Positions 38,930 to 54,345 are shown, numbered from the stretch's first letter. The stretch is DNA of 64,000 nucleotides from Halocaridina rubra (GCA_037179515.1 JAXCGZ010022677.1:93501-157500); one strand, 5' to 3'. Made by a program: numbers and translations. Notes: generated by a model from the letters alone, not told the origin.

Positions 38930-39058
38930 CATTAGTCCCCATTCAAACGAGGGTGCACATGCACAGGTTGGGGCTGAGGATTATGGATGAATTCCATTTC
39001 TAATGCTCTGCAGTGGACTCGAACCAGCACTCTATTAGTGAGATACAGTTGCTCCCAA
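38930..39058 (-). repeat. tRNA-derived SINE, family A
   Basis: CCCCATTCAAACGAGGGTGC, GCACAGGTTGGGGCTGAGG and GGACTCGAACCAGCACTC are tail, body and B-box side in reverse. Confidence 0.6.
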
Positions 39059-39098
39059 ACTTAATAAATGTAAATGTAACTATCTAACGGTGTGTGTG

Positions 39099-42000
39099 TG
39101 ATTACCTAATTGTGATTACCTAATTGTGTTTACGGGAAAGAGCCCAAAGCTCGTATCTTCCCGTCTCCTCATCGGTTCCATTTTATACTTAGTGATACTT
39201 ATCATACCTGTCCTTAAAACTATGGATTGAGATAGCATTAACTACCTCCTCACATAGCCAATTCCAATTATCAACTACTCTTACACTGAAAAAGTATTTC
39301 CTTACATCCTGCAAAGAAGTTTTCTTACCAAGCTTCAAACTATGACCTCTAGTTCTAGAGCCAGCCATATCAAAATATCGATCCCTATCCACTCTATCAT
39401 AACCATGAAGGAATTTAAAGACTGTCACCATATCCCCCTCACTCTTCTAGCTTCGAGTGATGGTAAGTCTAATTCCCTCAGCCTCTCATCATAACTGAGA
39501 TTGCGTATTTCTGGCACCAGTTTCGTGGCATGTCTTTGAACTTTTTCAAGCTTAGCTATGTGCTTTTTCAAGTGCGGATTCCAAAAGGGGGCTGCATATT
39601 CGAGTTTTGGCCTCACATAGGTTACATAAATATTTCTGAACATTTCCTTGTCCATGTGCCTGAAGGCTACCCTTACATTTGATAAGAATGCATATGCTGC
39701 CATTACTATGCCATTTATATGTATTTCTGGAGACAAATCTTCCAGTATGTTTACTCCTAGATCTCTCTCATTTTCTGTCTCTTGAAGTTGTAATCCAGCC
39801 ACCGAGTAGTCAAGCTTGGGCCTTCTTGCACTTGTACCCATTCTCATTACCTTACATTTTGAAGTATTGAATTTCATTAGCCACTTTTCTGACCACTCAT
39901 GCAGATTATTTAGATCCTCCTGAAGTTCTCTACCATTGTTCTCGTTTTTTACTTTCTTCACAATCTTTGCATCATCTGCAAACATATTCATGAATGAATT
40001 TACAGACTCTGGTAGGTCATTTACATATACAAGGAACAAAAGTGGCCCTAAAACTGAACCCTGTGGAACTCCACTACTAACTCTTCTCCATTCAGACACT
40101 GAGTGTCTTACTCTAATCCTCTGTTCCCTTCCTTCTAAGTAAGTTTTTATCCATTCCAAAACATTTCCACCTATTCTAGCCATTGATTGCAGCTTCCTAA
40201 TAAGTCTCCCATGTGGAACAGTGTCAAACACTTTCTGGAAGTCTAGGAATATGCAATCTGCCCAGCCCTCTCTTTCCTGTAAGATTTGGCTTACCTCATC
40301 ATAAAATTCTAATAAGTTTGTTACTGTTGATCTACCTTCTCTGAAGCCATGTTGCCTCACTGACAAAAAGTTGAAGGATTCCAAGTGAAGAGAGATATGT
40401 TTCCTTAGTAGTTTCTCCATACTTTGCAAACTATGCTGGTCAAGGAAACTGGTCTATAGTTCAGAGCCGTATCCCTCCTTCCCTTTTTGAAGATAGGTAT
40501 CACATTTGCTTGTTTCCAGCATCTTGGAATCTCCCCCGACTCCAGTGACTCCTTAAATATGATACTTAGTGCCACTGATATTGTGTTTGCGCATTTTTTA
40601 AGCACATGAGGGGATATGTCATCAGGACCTGTAGCTTTATGAACATCTAAATCCATCAGCGCTTTGCATACCTCTGTGGCTGTAAGGTTGATGTTCTCTA
40701 ATACTGGCCCTTGAGCTTCTATCACTGCAATCTGAGGGGGTGGGGTATTTTCTACTGTAAATACTGACTGAAACTCCTTGTTCAATTCTTTGCAGATCTC
40801 TTCATCCGTCTCAGTGATGCTTCCATCCGCTCTCTTTAGCCTTAAAACCTGTTCTTTTACCTTCAGTTTTCCTCTGATAAAGCTGTGGAAAAGCTTGGGA
40901 TTTTCTTTAGCCTTCCTGGTGATGTCCCTCTCATAGTCTCTCTCTGCCTCTCTCCTTTTACTTAGGTAGTCATTTCTTGCTCTTTTGTAGGTTTGCCAGG
41001 GCATTTATGTTTTTTCTCCTCCTATACCTATTCCAGCATTTGTCTCTCCACTCCTTAGCTCTTTTACACTCATTATCGAACCATTTCTCTCTGGCATGAA
41101 TTACACCTACTTTGGTGACAGGAATGCAGCAATCTACTATCTACCCATATTTCTCACAAAAGATGTCATACATTTCTTGTACAGATTTGTTGTAAAATAA
41201 GGTTCTCCAGTCAAAAACTGCAAAAAACTCATTCATTTTGATGTAATCTCCTTTCGGATAGTTCCTCCTCACGTCCTCAGTGCCTCTACTCTCAGGCAGA
41301 ATATCTTCAATGATATACTCCATCAACAACACACAGTGGTCACTCTTTCCAATTGGTGATTCATACTCAATTTTTTCAATATCCAACATATTATCTGTCA
41401 ATACTAGATCAAGTAGTGGTGGCTCATCCCCACCCCTGGCCCTTGTTGGTTCCATTACATGTTGGTGTAGGAAATTCCCTTGTTTGCAATCTAGGAATCT
41501 TGCCCCGAATGAGTCCTCACCACTGTGTGGGTCAAGATTTATCCAATCTATCTCTTTATGATTAAAATCTCCCATAATCAAAATCCTACATTTTCTCTCC
41601 CGTGCCATGTTAACAACTGATTTTATGACTTTAATAGTACCTATATGACTTTCCTCATAAACTTCAAGCCTATTCTGGTTCCTTGGTGGGTTATATACAA
41701 CAGTTATTATTATGCTCTCTGACCCAGTATTTATGCGAGCAACAAGAAATTCCTTGAACTCACTTTCTATAGCCAAGTTTATTTCTTCAACTTGAATCCT
41801 TTCACTTATGAGCAGTGCTATCCCTCCACCAGTCCTATCAGATCTTTCAACCCTTAATATTCTGAAGCCCTTAGGAAAAACTCTGACACTGTTTATGTCC
41901 TCACTCAACTTAGTCTCTGTAATTGCTACTATATCTGCCTTACTGTTGTGAATCCAATCTTTTAATTCTACTGCCTTACCAGTTAATCCATCAGCATTTG

Positions 42001-42530
42001 TGTATAACAATCATAATGAGGCCCCATCCCCTGATCTTCTGTCATTATCTTCTTTATCTCCCTTTTGTCTGGAAGAACTCTGAAATGAAAATTTTTCTTC
42101 TCTTCTTCATTTCTTTCCTCATTTAACCTTCTTGCCTCTTGCAACAAGTTTTTTATTTTCCCATCTCTTCCTGTGTTCTGTATCGTCTAATGAACACTTC
42201 TTTGAATTCTTGAAGGTCTTTTAGACTTTTTTTTCTCAACAATATTTCCCTACATGTTTCCACTCTCTCAAAGGTTACTTTTGTTGGTCTCGGCTTTCAT
42301 TCCCTCGAATATTTACCTAGTTGGTGTATGTTTACAATATCCTCAGGACCACAAACTACTCCAAGCTTTCCTATTAGGTCTACAACCCTAGCTTTATTTT
42401 CTTCAAGTCTCCCCTGCCATGTTGGCTCCTGGGATTCGCTTATGCCTGAGATTACCACTGTCTTCTCTTTATCAAGTTCCTGTTTGATGAGTGGGTTTGC
42501 CCTTTCCATCACAACGTCTTTCATTTTTTC
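39099..42530 (-). mobile_element. CR1/L2-like LINE, copy B, 5'-truncated in ORF1
   Basis: It reads on - from ORF1 C-terminal coding (starts at ATGAAAGACGTTGTG) through ORF2 to two tails of AATTAGGTAATCAC and CA repeats. ORF2 is broken: a Lys-to-stop at 41141 (GGG TAG ATA), a +1 base near 40997, a 1-bp loss near 40430 and another in a G run near 39433. Motif A is IFLDFQKVFD, keeping the Asp but with Val for the usual Ala. The 5' end abuts the CA tail of copy A, so the two are head-to-tail. Confidence 0.88.
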
Positions 42531-42815
42531 ATGTGTGTGTGTGATTACCTAATTGATTACCTAATTGTGTTTACGGGAAAGAGCCCAAAGCTCGTATCTT
42601 CCCGTCTCCTCATCGGTTCCATTTTATACTTAGTGATACTTATCATACCTGTCCTTAAAACTATGGATTGAGATAGCATTAACTACCTCCTCGCTTAGCC
42701 AATTCCAATTATCAACTACTCTTACACTGAAAAAGTATTTCCTTACATCCTGCAAAGAAGTTTTCTTACCAAGCTTCAAACTATGACCTCTAGTTCTAGA
42801 GCCAGCCATATCAAA

Positions 42816-44747
42816 TTATTGATCCCTATCCACTCTATCATAACCATGAAGGAATTTAAAGACTGTCACCATATCCCCCCTCACTCTTCTAGCTTCCAGT
42901 GATGGTAAGTCTAATTCCCTCAGCCTCTCATCATAACTGAGATTGTGTATTTCTGGCACCAGTTTCGTGGCATGTCTTTGAACTTTTTCAAGCTTAGCTA
43001 TGTGCTTTTTCAAGTGCGGATTCCAAAAGGGGGCTGCATATTCGAGTTTTGGCCTCACATAGGTTACATAAATATTTCTGAACATTTCCTTGTCCATGTG
43101 CCTGAAGGCTACCCTTACATTTGATAAGAATGCATATGCTGCCCTTACCATGCCATTTATATGTATTTCTGGAGACAAATCTGCCAGTATGTTTACTTCT
43201 AGATCTCTCTCATTTTCTGTCTCTTGAAGTTGTACTCCAGCCACCGAGTAGTCAAGCTTGGGCCTTCTTGCACTTGTACCCATTCTCATTACCTTACATT
43301 TTGAAGTATTGAATTTCATTAGCCACTTTTCTGACCACTCATGCAGATTATTTAGATCCTCCTGAAGTTCTCTACCATTGTTCTCGTTTTTTACTTTCTT
43401 CACAATCTTTGCATCATCTGCAAACATATTCATGAATGAATTTACAGACTCTGGTAGGTCATTTACATATACAAGGAACAAAAGTGGCCCTAAAACTGAA
43501 CCCTGTGGAACTCCACTACTAACTCTTCTCCATTCAGACACTGAGTGTCTTACTCTAATCCTCTGTTCCCTTCCTTCTAAGTAAGTTTTTATCCATTCCA
43601 AAACATTTCCACCTATTCTAGCCATTGATTGCAGCTTCCTAATAAGTCTCCCATGTGGAACAGTGTCAAACACTTTCTGGAAGTCTAGGAATATGCAATC
43701 TGCCCAGCCCTCTCTTTCCTGTAAGATTTGGCTTACCTCATCATAAAATTCTAATAAGTTTGTTGCTGTTGATCTTCCTTCTCTGAAGCCATGTTGCCTC
43801 ACTGACAAAAAGTTGAAGGATTCCAAGTGAAGAGAGATATGTTTCCTTTGTAGTTTCTCCATAACTTTGCAAACTCTGCTGGTCAAGGAAACTGGTCTAT
43901 AGTTCAGAGCCGTATCCCTCCTTCCCTTTTTGAAGATAGGTATCACATTTGCTTGTTTCCAGCATCTTGGAATCTCCCCCGACTCCAGTGACTCCTTAAA
44001 TATGATACTTAGTGCCACTGATATTGTGTTTGCGCATTTTTTATGCACCTGAGGGGATATGTCATCAGGACCTGTAGCTTTATGAACATCTAAATCCATC
44101 AGCGCTTTGCATACCTCTGTGGCTGTATGGTTGATGTTCTCTAATACTGGCCCTTGAGTTTCTGTCACTGCAATCTGAGGGGGTGGGGTATTTTCTACTG
44201 TAAATACTGACTGAAACTCCTTGTTCAATTCTTTGCAGATCTCTTCATCCGTCTCAGTGATGCTTCCATCCGCTCTCTTTAGCCTTAAAACCTGTTCTTT
44301 TACCTTCAGTTTTCCTCTGATAAAGCTGTGGAAAAGCTTGGGATTTTCTTTAGCCTTCCTGGTGATGTCCCTCTCATAGTCTCTCTCTGCCTCTCTCCTT
44401 TTACTTAGGTAGTCATTTCTTGCTCTTTTGTAGGTTTGCCAGGCATTTATGTTTTTTCTCCTCCTGTACCTTTTCCAGCATTTGTCTCTCCACTCCTTAG
44501 CTCTTTTACACTCATTATCCAACCATTTCTCTCTGGCATGAATTACACCTACTTTGGTGACAGGTATGCAGCAATCTACTATCTTCCCATATTTCTCACA
44601 AAAGATGTCATACATTTCTTGTACAGATTTGTTGTAAAATAAGGTTCTCCAGTCAAAAACTGCAAAAAACTCATTCATTTTGATGTAATCAGTGGTCACT
44701 CTTTCCAATTGGTGATTCATACTCAATTTTTTCAATATCCAACACAT
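42816..44747 (-). pseudogene. LINE ORF2 of copy A: reverse transcriptase part
   Basis: 643 codons open; the start lies beyond the endonuclease deletion. Reverse transcriptase motifs are complete: HKATGPDDISPQV, CIFLDFQKVFDTV, SSGVPQGSVLGPLLF, MFADDAKIV. It ends early at DRDQ and stop, where other copies read DRDRYFDMAGSR, so the last ~60 residues are lost. Confidence 0.82.
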
Positions 44748-45654
44748 TATCTGTGAACACTAGATCAAGTAGTGATGGCTCATCCCCACCCCTGGCCCTT
44801 GTTGGTTTCATTACATGTTGGTGTAGGAAATTCCCTTGTACGCAATCTAGGAATCTTGCCCCGAATTAGTCCTCACCACTGTGTGGGTCAAGATTTATCC
44901 AATCTATCTCTTTATGATTAAAGTCTCCCATAATCAAAATCCTACATTTTTTTCCCCGTGCCATGTTAACAACTGAGTTTATGACTTCAATAGTACCTAT
45001 ATGACTTTCCTCATAAACTTCAAGCCTATTTTGGTTCCTTGGTGGGTTGTATACAACAGTTATTATAATGCTCTCTGACCCAGTATTTATGCGAGCAACA
45101 AGAAATTCCTTGATCTCACTTTCTATAGCCAGGTTTATTTCTTCAACTTGAATCCTTTCACTTATGAGCAGTGCTATCCCTCCACCAGTCCTCTCAGATC
45201 TTTCAACCCTTAGTATTCTGAAGCCCTTAGGAAAAACTGTGACACTGTTTATGTCCTCACTCAACTTAGTCTCTGTAATTGCTACTCTATCTGCCTTACT
45301 GTTGTGAATCCTATCTTTTAATTCTACTGCCTTACCAGCTAATCCATCAGCATTTGTGTAAAACAATCTTAATGAGGCCCCATCCCCTGATCTTCTGTCA
45401 TTATCTTCTTTATCTCCCCTTTGTCTGGAAGAACTCTGAAATGAAAATTTTTCTTCTGTTCTTCATTTCTTTCCTCATTTAACCTTCTTGCCTCTTGCAA
45501 CAAGTTTTTGATCTTTCTCATCTCTTCTTGTGTTCTGTATCGTCTAATGAACACTTCTTTGAATTCTTGAAGGTCTTTTAGACTTTTTTTTTCCCAACAA
45601 TATTTCCCTACATGTTTCCCCTCTCTCAAAGGTTACTTTTGTTGGTCTCGGCTT

Positions 45655-46449
45655 TCATTCCCTCGAATATTTACCTAGTTGGTGTATGTTTACAATATCC
45701 TCAGGACCACAAACTACTCCAAGCTTTCTTATCAGGTCTACAACCCTAGCTTTATTTTCTTCAAGTCTCCCCTGCCATGTTGGCTCCTGGGATTCGCTTA
45801 TGCCTGAGATTACCACTGTCTTCTCCTTATCAAGTGCCTGTCTGATGAGTGGGTTTGCCCTTTCCATCACAACGTCTTTCATTTTTTCGATTACTGTCTC
45901 TTTATAGTCAACTGTTTGTATGTTTTCCAGTGCCACCACCTTTACAGCCTCTTTTACTGCCACATTCCCCTTTAGTGCATCAGCAAAGGAAGTTTTCATG
46001 GCATCATTTTCCATATTCAGCTCCTGGAGCTCTTTTCTGAACTGTTTAATGTTTTCTTTAATCTGGACATTCCAAGCAGCAATCTCGTCTCTCTCAGAAG
46101 AGAGCAGTGAACTAACATCTAATTCCTTTAGGTTGTCATTCAGCTGTTTGTTTTTATCTTCTTGTTTAGAAATTCTAGATTCTTGTTGACTCTTTTCCCC
46201 TTCCAGCTTCTTTATTCTTTTTTCTAGTTCCTTTCTCTCCTGCCCTTGTGCTTTATTTGCTTCCTCCAAAGATCTTATTTGCTCTCTGAGTGTTTCATTC
46301 TCTTTCATTTCTCCATCCATATTCTGAATTTTTTCATCAAGGCTTATAACCATTGCCTCTAAATTCTTGATTTTCTGTTTAAGTCTCCTAATGGCTACCC
46401 CTCCTACCGACCCATGGATGGGAGAGGTTTGGGACAGAGATGGCGTCAT
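45655..46449 (-). CDS. LINE ORF1: coiled-coil nucleic-acid-binding protein (truncated by in-frame TGA)
   Basis: 264 codons. The first ~110 residues are a heptad-rich coiled coil (KQKIKNLEAMVISLDEKIQN onward, rich in E, K, Q and L), followed by KTVVISGISESQEPTWQGRL and VVCGPEDIVNIHQLGKYSRE, which resembles the RNA-recognition-like fold of LINE ORF1 proteins. The TGA after KYSRE is followed in the same frame by KPRPTKVTFERGETCREILL, so the protein originally went on. Copy B has the same TGA at the same site. A further base in an A run (near 45590) shifts the frame in this copy only. Known role of the family: ORF1p coats the LINE RNA as a trimer. Confidence 0.75.
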   Translation of the reverse strand: MTPSLSQTSPIHGSVGGVAIRRLKQKIKNLEAMVISLDEKIQNMDGEMKENETLREQIRSLEEANKAQGQERKELEKRIKKLEGEKSQQESRISKQEDKNKQLNDNLKELDVSSLLSSERDEIAAWNVQIKENIKQFRKELQELNMENDAMKTSFADALKGNVAVKEAVKVVALENIQTVDYKETVIEKMKDVVMERANPLIRQALDKEKTVVISGISESQEPTWQGRLEENKARVVDLIRKLGVVCGPEDIVNIHQLGKYSRE

Positions 46450-46499
46450 TTTTATGTTCTCCCTCTCACAGAATATAGAAAAAAGAAGAGAAAGAGGAA

Positions 46500-47285
46500 A
46501 AAAAAAGAGAAAAACTTTTAATTAAGCTTCACACAGAATTTTTATATCTCCATATAAGTGCTAATTAGTGACTCAGTTTATCTCTTTTCTGGTAACAAAC
46601 ATCTTAACTTAAAAACTTGACCATGGTAATTTAAGGATAAAAAGAAAAAGGAAAAAAAATGCAACAAAAACAAAAGTCAAACCTGAAGGAAAATTCGAAT
46701 TTGTGTCTGAGGAGGCACCCACCTGTTTCTGCTATATATATTCTTCCTAACTGATAAACTCACTTGCTAACCAAGATATGTTATCACAGGATTAGACTTT
46801 ACATTTAACTCAATATATATACAAAATAAAAAAAAATAGTAAAAGAGAAAGCTAAAAGAATAGCAAAAAAAATGACGAAAATAAGACAGCTGTACTACCT
46901 GGCAACTTAACTCAGTACTGTTGACAGGTGGGTATTTGGTATTTATTTAATTATTCAATTATTTCGTGTATCAAACTAACTAACAAGTTAATATAAATGG
47001 GAGGATACTGATTTTGACAATATATGGAACCACAGGATCAGGTAAACGGCTTAAGAGCTTTCCCCAGTTTACACAAAAAATTAGGTAATGTGATGTGATG
47101 GCTTCACCTCTGGCAACTCTTCTAAATTTCCTTCAAGGCAGAACTGGACAGCAGCTTCTCTCTCCCCTCACGAAAATGTTCTAAATTTTTTTCCTTTAAT
47201 ATGTGTGTGTGTGTAAGTGTTCTCCTTATATCTGATAATGTTCTAGGGGAAAAAATAAATTTTGAGTACTTCATACCTGCTTTTG
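46500..47285. other. Possible LINE 5' UTR and a relic LINE terminus
   Basis: 46500 to about 47000 may be the 5' UTR of copy A on -. At 47030-47100 on +, GATCAGGTAAACGGCTTAAG, GAGCTTTCCCCAG, TTTACACAAAAAATTAGGTA and ATGTGATGTG resemble the LINE 3' terminus in order, a distant relative. No gene seen. Confidence 0.35.
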
Positions 47286-47287
47286 AA

Positions 47288-47430
47288 TGAGGAAACCGCG
47301 GTTGTGCAGAGGTTAGAGCGCTCGACTCGGAAAGTGACAAACCCACGATCAAGCTCACCACTGACTGTTTTAATTCCCCAACCTCAACCTGTCTGTGTCC
47401 AACCCCATTCTAATGGGGATTAATAGCGAC
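47288..47430 (+). repeat. tRNA-derived SINE, family A
   Basis: GGTTGTGCAGAGGTTAGAGC, ACCCACGATCAAGCTC, TTAATTCCCCAACCTCAACC and CCCATTCTAATGGGGATTAA. One of the better copies. Confidence 0.7.
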
Positions 47431-47434
47431 ATAA

Positions 47435-48530
47435 AAGAGCTAAAAATAATTGCCTCTTTGAAGACCCATATATGAACCTCGACTTGACAAGCCAATGTCA
47501 ACACATGACCTTAAGGTCACGTAAGGTCAAACAAATCTGCAAAATGCATTGATATCAAGATTAGCACCTGCCTATATGATCCCAACAATAGATATTATGA
47601 GTACATATATATGTAAATTTACATTACATAGGTAACACAATCCAAAATGCGTTTGTATAGATAACAATATCTGAATTAAACGACAACTGGCCTTCTAATT
47701 CGATAAGAAAAGATTAGGTAAACAATGGCAATACATACTGCGTAGAGATAACAACATTTACATATAATGGCTTGTAAAATACCATTAAACGTATACAATA
47801 AACATTTATCCCTCTATAATGAGTGATATACCTAAACTTTAGTTTTAAGTTAATGCGAACTCTAGGAAAATGTTCTTAATGAATGGGACAATTGATAATT
47901 AAAATTACTCTCATCAGTGAACAATGACTTGGTGTACATATCATTAATACGCAACAAAAACAAGTGAAAGAACAATGTGCTTCCTTTTTCCGATTTAGGA
48001 AATAAATTATTCATTTATTCATTCATTTTATTTATATAAGTGCACAGAAAACGCAACTGCCACTGTAGCTGAATTGTATCGCTGGGAGAGTATTTTTTTC
48101 AATCTCCTCATTGCGTCATTAGAAGATCCTCGTGGGGCCATAGTGTCACCTGCAGCCAAAATTCTGAGTATGTAAAGGGTCATAGGGGATGGCCTAGTCA
48201 AAGCAAAAACTTCACTCTTTACAGGAGGAAAATACAGAGAAGGGGAGTTACAGTCCAAACACTCCTCCAATTCAAACGACTTTTATGACACGCAGAAGAG
48301 CACGGTGGCGGTATTCTTATCCCCCATATGAGGGGAAGGGAGAATGTACTAGGGAATATCATATACCACAACTAAATAAAAGATATTATATGATAACAGT
48401 GTCGTCAAGAGTCAAATAAACTACAGGATATCAAGTTCAATGACACAGACACTCTACATATGATAATCTAAAATAAGAATTCTTAAAAAGAGTGGCCTGC
48501 AATCAAATACATCAAGCGGAGTGCCTTATC
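47435..48530. other. No gene recognised
   Basis: An 80-codon frame on - (48270-48028) lacks domain features, though its composition is not plainly repeat-like. It is left unassigned. Confidence 0.3.
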
Positions 48531-48532
48531 CA

Positions 48533-48534
<2 letters not shown>

Positions 48535-48586
<52 letters not shown>
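48535..48586 (+). repeat. (AC)n microsatellite at a LINE 5' junction
   Basis: About 50 bp of AC directly followed by AAGGTTATGATGAGAGG of the LINE. Confidence 0.93.
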
Positions 48587-48988
48587 GGTTATGATGAGAG
48601 GCTGAGGGAATTAGACTTACCATCACTCGAAGCTAGAAGAGTGAGGGGGGATATGGTGACAGTCTTTAAATTCCTTCATGGTTATGATAGAGTGGATAGG
48701 GATCGATATTTTGATATGGCTGGCTCTAGAACTAGAGGTCATAGTTTGAAGCTTCGTAAGAAAACTTCTTCGCAGGATGTAAGGAAATACTTTTTCAGTG
48801 TAAGAGTAGTTGATAATTGGAATTGGCTAAGCGAGGAGGTAGTTAATGCTATCTCAATCCATAGTTTTAAGGACAGGTATGATAAGTATCACTAAGTATA
48901 AAATGGAACCGATGAGGAGACGGGAAGATACGAGCTTTGGGCTCTTTCCCGTAAACACAATTAGGTAATCACAATTAGGTAATCACAC
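48587..48988 (+). mobile_element. 3' fragment of the CR1/L2-like LINE
   Basis: Open from the AC tract to 48895 (GYDERLRELDLPSLEARRVR through FKDRYDKYH), then the 3' UTR with two AATTAGGTAATCAC tails and CA repeats. Well preserved. Confidence 0.88.
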
Positions 48989-48998
48989 ACACACACAC

Positions 48999-50109
48999 AC
49001 TGTTCCACATGGGAGACTTATTAGGAAGCTGCAATCAATGGCTAGAAAAGGTGGAAATGTTTTGGAATGGATAAAAACTTACTTAGAAGGAAGGGAACAG
49101 AGGGTTAGAGTAAGACACTCAGTGTCTGAATGGAGAAGAGTTAGTAGTGGAGTTCCACAGGGTTCACTTTTAGGGCCACTTTTGTTCCTTGTATATGTAA
49201 ATGACCTACCAGAGTCTGTAAATTCATTCATGAATATGTTTGCAGATGATGCAAAGATTGTGAAGAAAGTAAAAAACGAGAACAATGGTAGAGAACTTCA
49301 GGAGGATCTAAATAATCTGCATGAGTGGTCAGAAAAGTGGCTAATGAAATTCAATACTTCAAAATGTAAGGTAATGAGAATGGGTACAAGTGCAAGAAGG
49401 CCCAAGCTTGACTACTCGGTGGCTGGAGTACAACTTCAAGAGACAGAAAATGAGAGAGATCTAGGAGTAAGCATACTGGCAGATTTGTCTCGAGAAATAC
49501 ATATAAATGGCGTAGTAAGGGCAGCATATACATTCTTATCAAATGTAAGGGTAGCCTTCAGGCACATGGACAAGGAAATATTCAGAAATATTTATGTAAC
49601 CTATGTGAGGCCAAAACTCGAATATGCAGCCCCCTTTTGGAATCTGCACTTGAAAAAGCACATAGCTAAGCTTGAAAAAGTTCAAAGACATGCCACGAAA
49701 CTGGTGCCAGAAATACGCAATCTCAGTTATGATGAGAGGCTGAGGGAATTAGACTTACCATCACTCGAAGCTAGAAGAGTGAGGTTGGATATGGTGACAG
49801 TCTTTAAATTCCTTCATGGTTATGATAGAGTGGATAGGGATCGATATTTTGATATGGCTGGCTCTAGAACTTGAGGTCATAGTTTGAAGCTTCGTAAGAA
49901 AACTTCTATGCAGGATGTAAGGAAATACTTTTTCAGTGTAAGAGTAGTTGATAATTGGAATTGGCTAAGCGAGGAGGTAGTTAATGCTATCTAAATCCAT
50001 AGTTTTAAGGACAGGTATGATAAGTATCACTAAGTATACAATGGAACCGATGAGGAGAGGGGAAGATACGAGCTTTGGGCTCTTTCCCGTAAACACAATT
50101 AGGTAATCA

Positions 50110-50112
<3 letters not shown>
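48999..50112 (+). mobile_element. 3' half of the CR1/L2-like LINE
   Basis: It starts TGTTCCACATGGGAGACTTA right after the previous tail and CA repeats. Open frame 49038-49874 covers SSGVPQGSLLGPLLF, MFADDAKIV and the C-terminal region; a TGA at 49872 (Arg to stop) and a TAA near 49993 break it. It ends in one tail unit and a long CA tract (50112-50170). Confidence 0.86.
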
Positions 50113-51212
<1,100 letters not shown>

Positions 51213-51223
51213 ATAGTTAAGGC

Positions 51224-51625
51224 AGGGTATCCACAAAGTCTGGTTACATAGGAAATTTCACTATGCAGACCTATTCAATCGAGTTCACCTGAATTTTGTA
51301 AAGCACATCAAATTATGCATTAAAATGATGGAAATCATATTGATAATATTATTTATTAACATTAGATTTAAATAAAATTGTTTTGTTCTAAAAGTATGTG
51401 TTAATCTCCTGTGTACCCAGACGAAGTCTGGGTACACAGGAGATTAACACATTCTTTTAAAACAAAACAATTTTATTTAAATCTAATGTTAATAAATAAT
51501 ATTTTCAATATGATTTCCATCATTTTCAATGCATAATTTGATGCGCTTTACAAAATTCAGGTGAACTCGATTGAATAGGTCTGCATAGTGAAATTTCCTA
51601 TGTACCCAGACTCTGTGGACACCCT
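51224..51625. mobile_element. Long palindromic foldback element
   Basis: The two ~200-bp arms are almost perfect inverted copies around CAGAC-GAA-GTCTG (51418-51430). The ends read AGGGTATCCACAAAGTCTGG and, inward from the right, AGGGTGTCCACAGAGTCTGG. The centre repeats the terminal motif (GTCTGGGTACACAGG). Noncoding. Superfamily not assigned. Confidence 0.8.
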
Positions 51626-51629
51626 ATTA

Positions 51630-52230
51630 TGCTTTTCTGCATGGTATGACCTGACATGAATACCAGTGTTTTTGACCTAATCCTATTTAAAATTGGTTCC
51701 ATCACAGAGCATGACCTCTCATATCCAGTCTTGCAATTCCTACGTCCGGCTAGGGAAATCAGAGCAGGAAATAATTTGCATACAATTATTTTAAGGCATC
51801 ATCCCGTCCACATTGTTTATTACACATTTAATTTACATAATCATTTCATTGCATGTAAACAATGGATTACTCCTAGGGGCTCTGGAGCCACGGTATCAGA
51901 ATGTGTCACTATGTATATGGGAATAATTATGATCTTGGCTCAGTATACTGCCAGCAGTTGCAGAGGTAAGTACACGCTGCTGCTGGAACTAAAGACTGGT
52001 TAGAACGTGTTTTTTGCCAATTTATTTGCTGAATCACACATTTCACAATAAATATATCTGTACAATTTTATATATATGAGTAAAACACGGAAAATGCAGC
52101 AAAACATATATAATTTTAAGATGTCTTTAGTCAGACTAAACCAAAATAAAATAAAAACTTTAGAGATTACAAAATTTATGGAGAATTGCAGCTGCTGCCA
52201 ATTTCATAAATTTATAAGTACTTTTATTAG
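51630..52230. other. No gene recognised
   Basis: A 115-codon open frame on + (51656-52003) has no recognisable domain or signal peptide; treated as chance. Confidence 0.3.
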
Positions 52231-52355
<125 letters not shown>

Positions 52356-52486
52356 CATTTATTCTCAAAATACATCTTGCGCGTTTTTTAAGGAAATATA
52401 TATTATTCTAGCAATTTATAGAAATATATTCTAAATCTTTTGTCTGTTCTTTTAAAGACCTGAGGTCATCTTCAGAGAAAGTAAAA

Positions 52487-53812
<1,326 letters not shown>

Positions 53813-54340
53813 AAGAAGAAGATCCCATCGTACCCTGTGACCCTGATGAGATGACCTGACCTTAATATGGGAGTAGTGAACTACTTTTTACCTTCTAGGA
53901 GTCATGAAGTTACTCCTTGACAGACTTCTCATTATTCGCTTCAATGTTTTTCTCATTTTCTTGATGTTATTAATTTTCATTTTGAAAGGTGTTTTTTTTT
54001 AGCGTCAAAAAATTTTCTTATTTAAAGTTTCTTTTCTTTTCAAAGACGGTTTCTTCATCAGAAATTATATTCTTTTATTGTTATTTCTGTTTAGGAGGAC
54101 TGTTTTTTTTTTATCCTAGAATATTTTTGGAAGAGACCCATCTGTCAAAGTTAGTGGTTTAGAAGATGGTATCCCTGGAACTAATTAAAAATTTTGGAAG
54201 TTGGTCATCCTGACCTTAGAAGTCATATCTAAAAGTTAATCTAATGTCTCGGGGGTCTGTTATTCCATCTGAAGAGTATTTTATGACAAGTCACTTAAAA
54301 ATAATTGTCAATACAACTAATAAGTAATTGTATTTTATTC
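53813..54340 (+). other. Probable 3' UTR of the small secreted-peptide gene
   Basis: No coding. No canonical AATAAA was found in this stretch. Confidence 0.3.
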
Positions 54341-54345
54341 TAACA

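Larger units (their letters stand above)
42541..46500 (-). mobile_element. CR1/L2-like LINE, copy A, nearly full length
   Basis: The only copy with ORF1. ORF1 starts at 46449; ORF2 pieces are 45366-44866 and 44747-42816. The latter two are separated by a Ser-to-stop change (GAC TAA TTC) and by a deletion of roughly 100 bp that removes the end of the endonuclease domain after its SDH motif. It ends in the same tail as the other copies. The exact 5' end is not visible; about 500 bp upstream of ORF1 may be 5' UTR. Confidence 0.85.

Noticed and set aside
51656..52003. 115-codon open frame on +
   Set aside because: No domain, signal peptide or splice context, and its start overlaps the flank of a foldback element.
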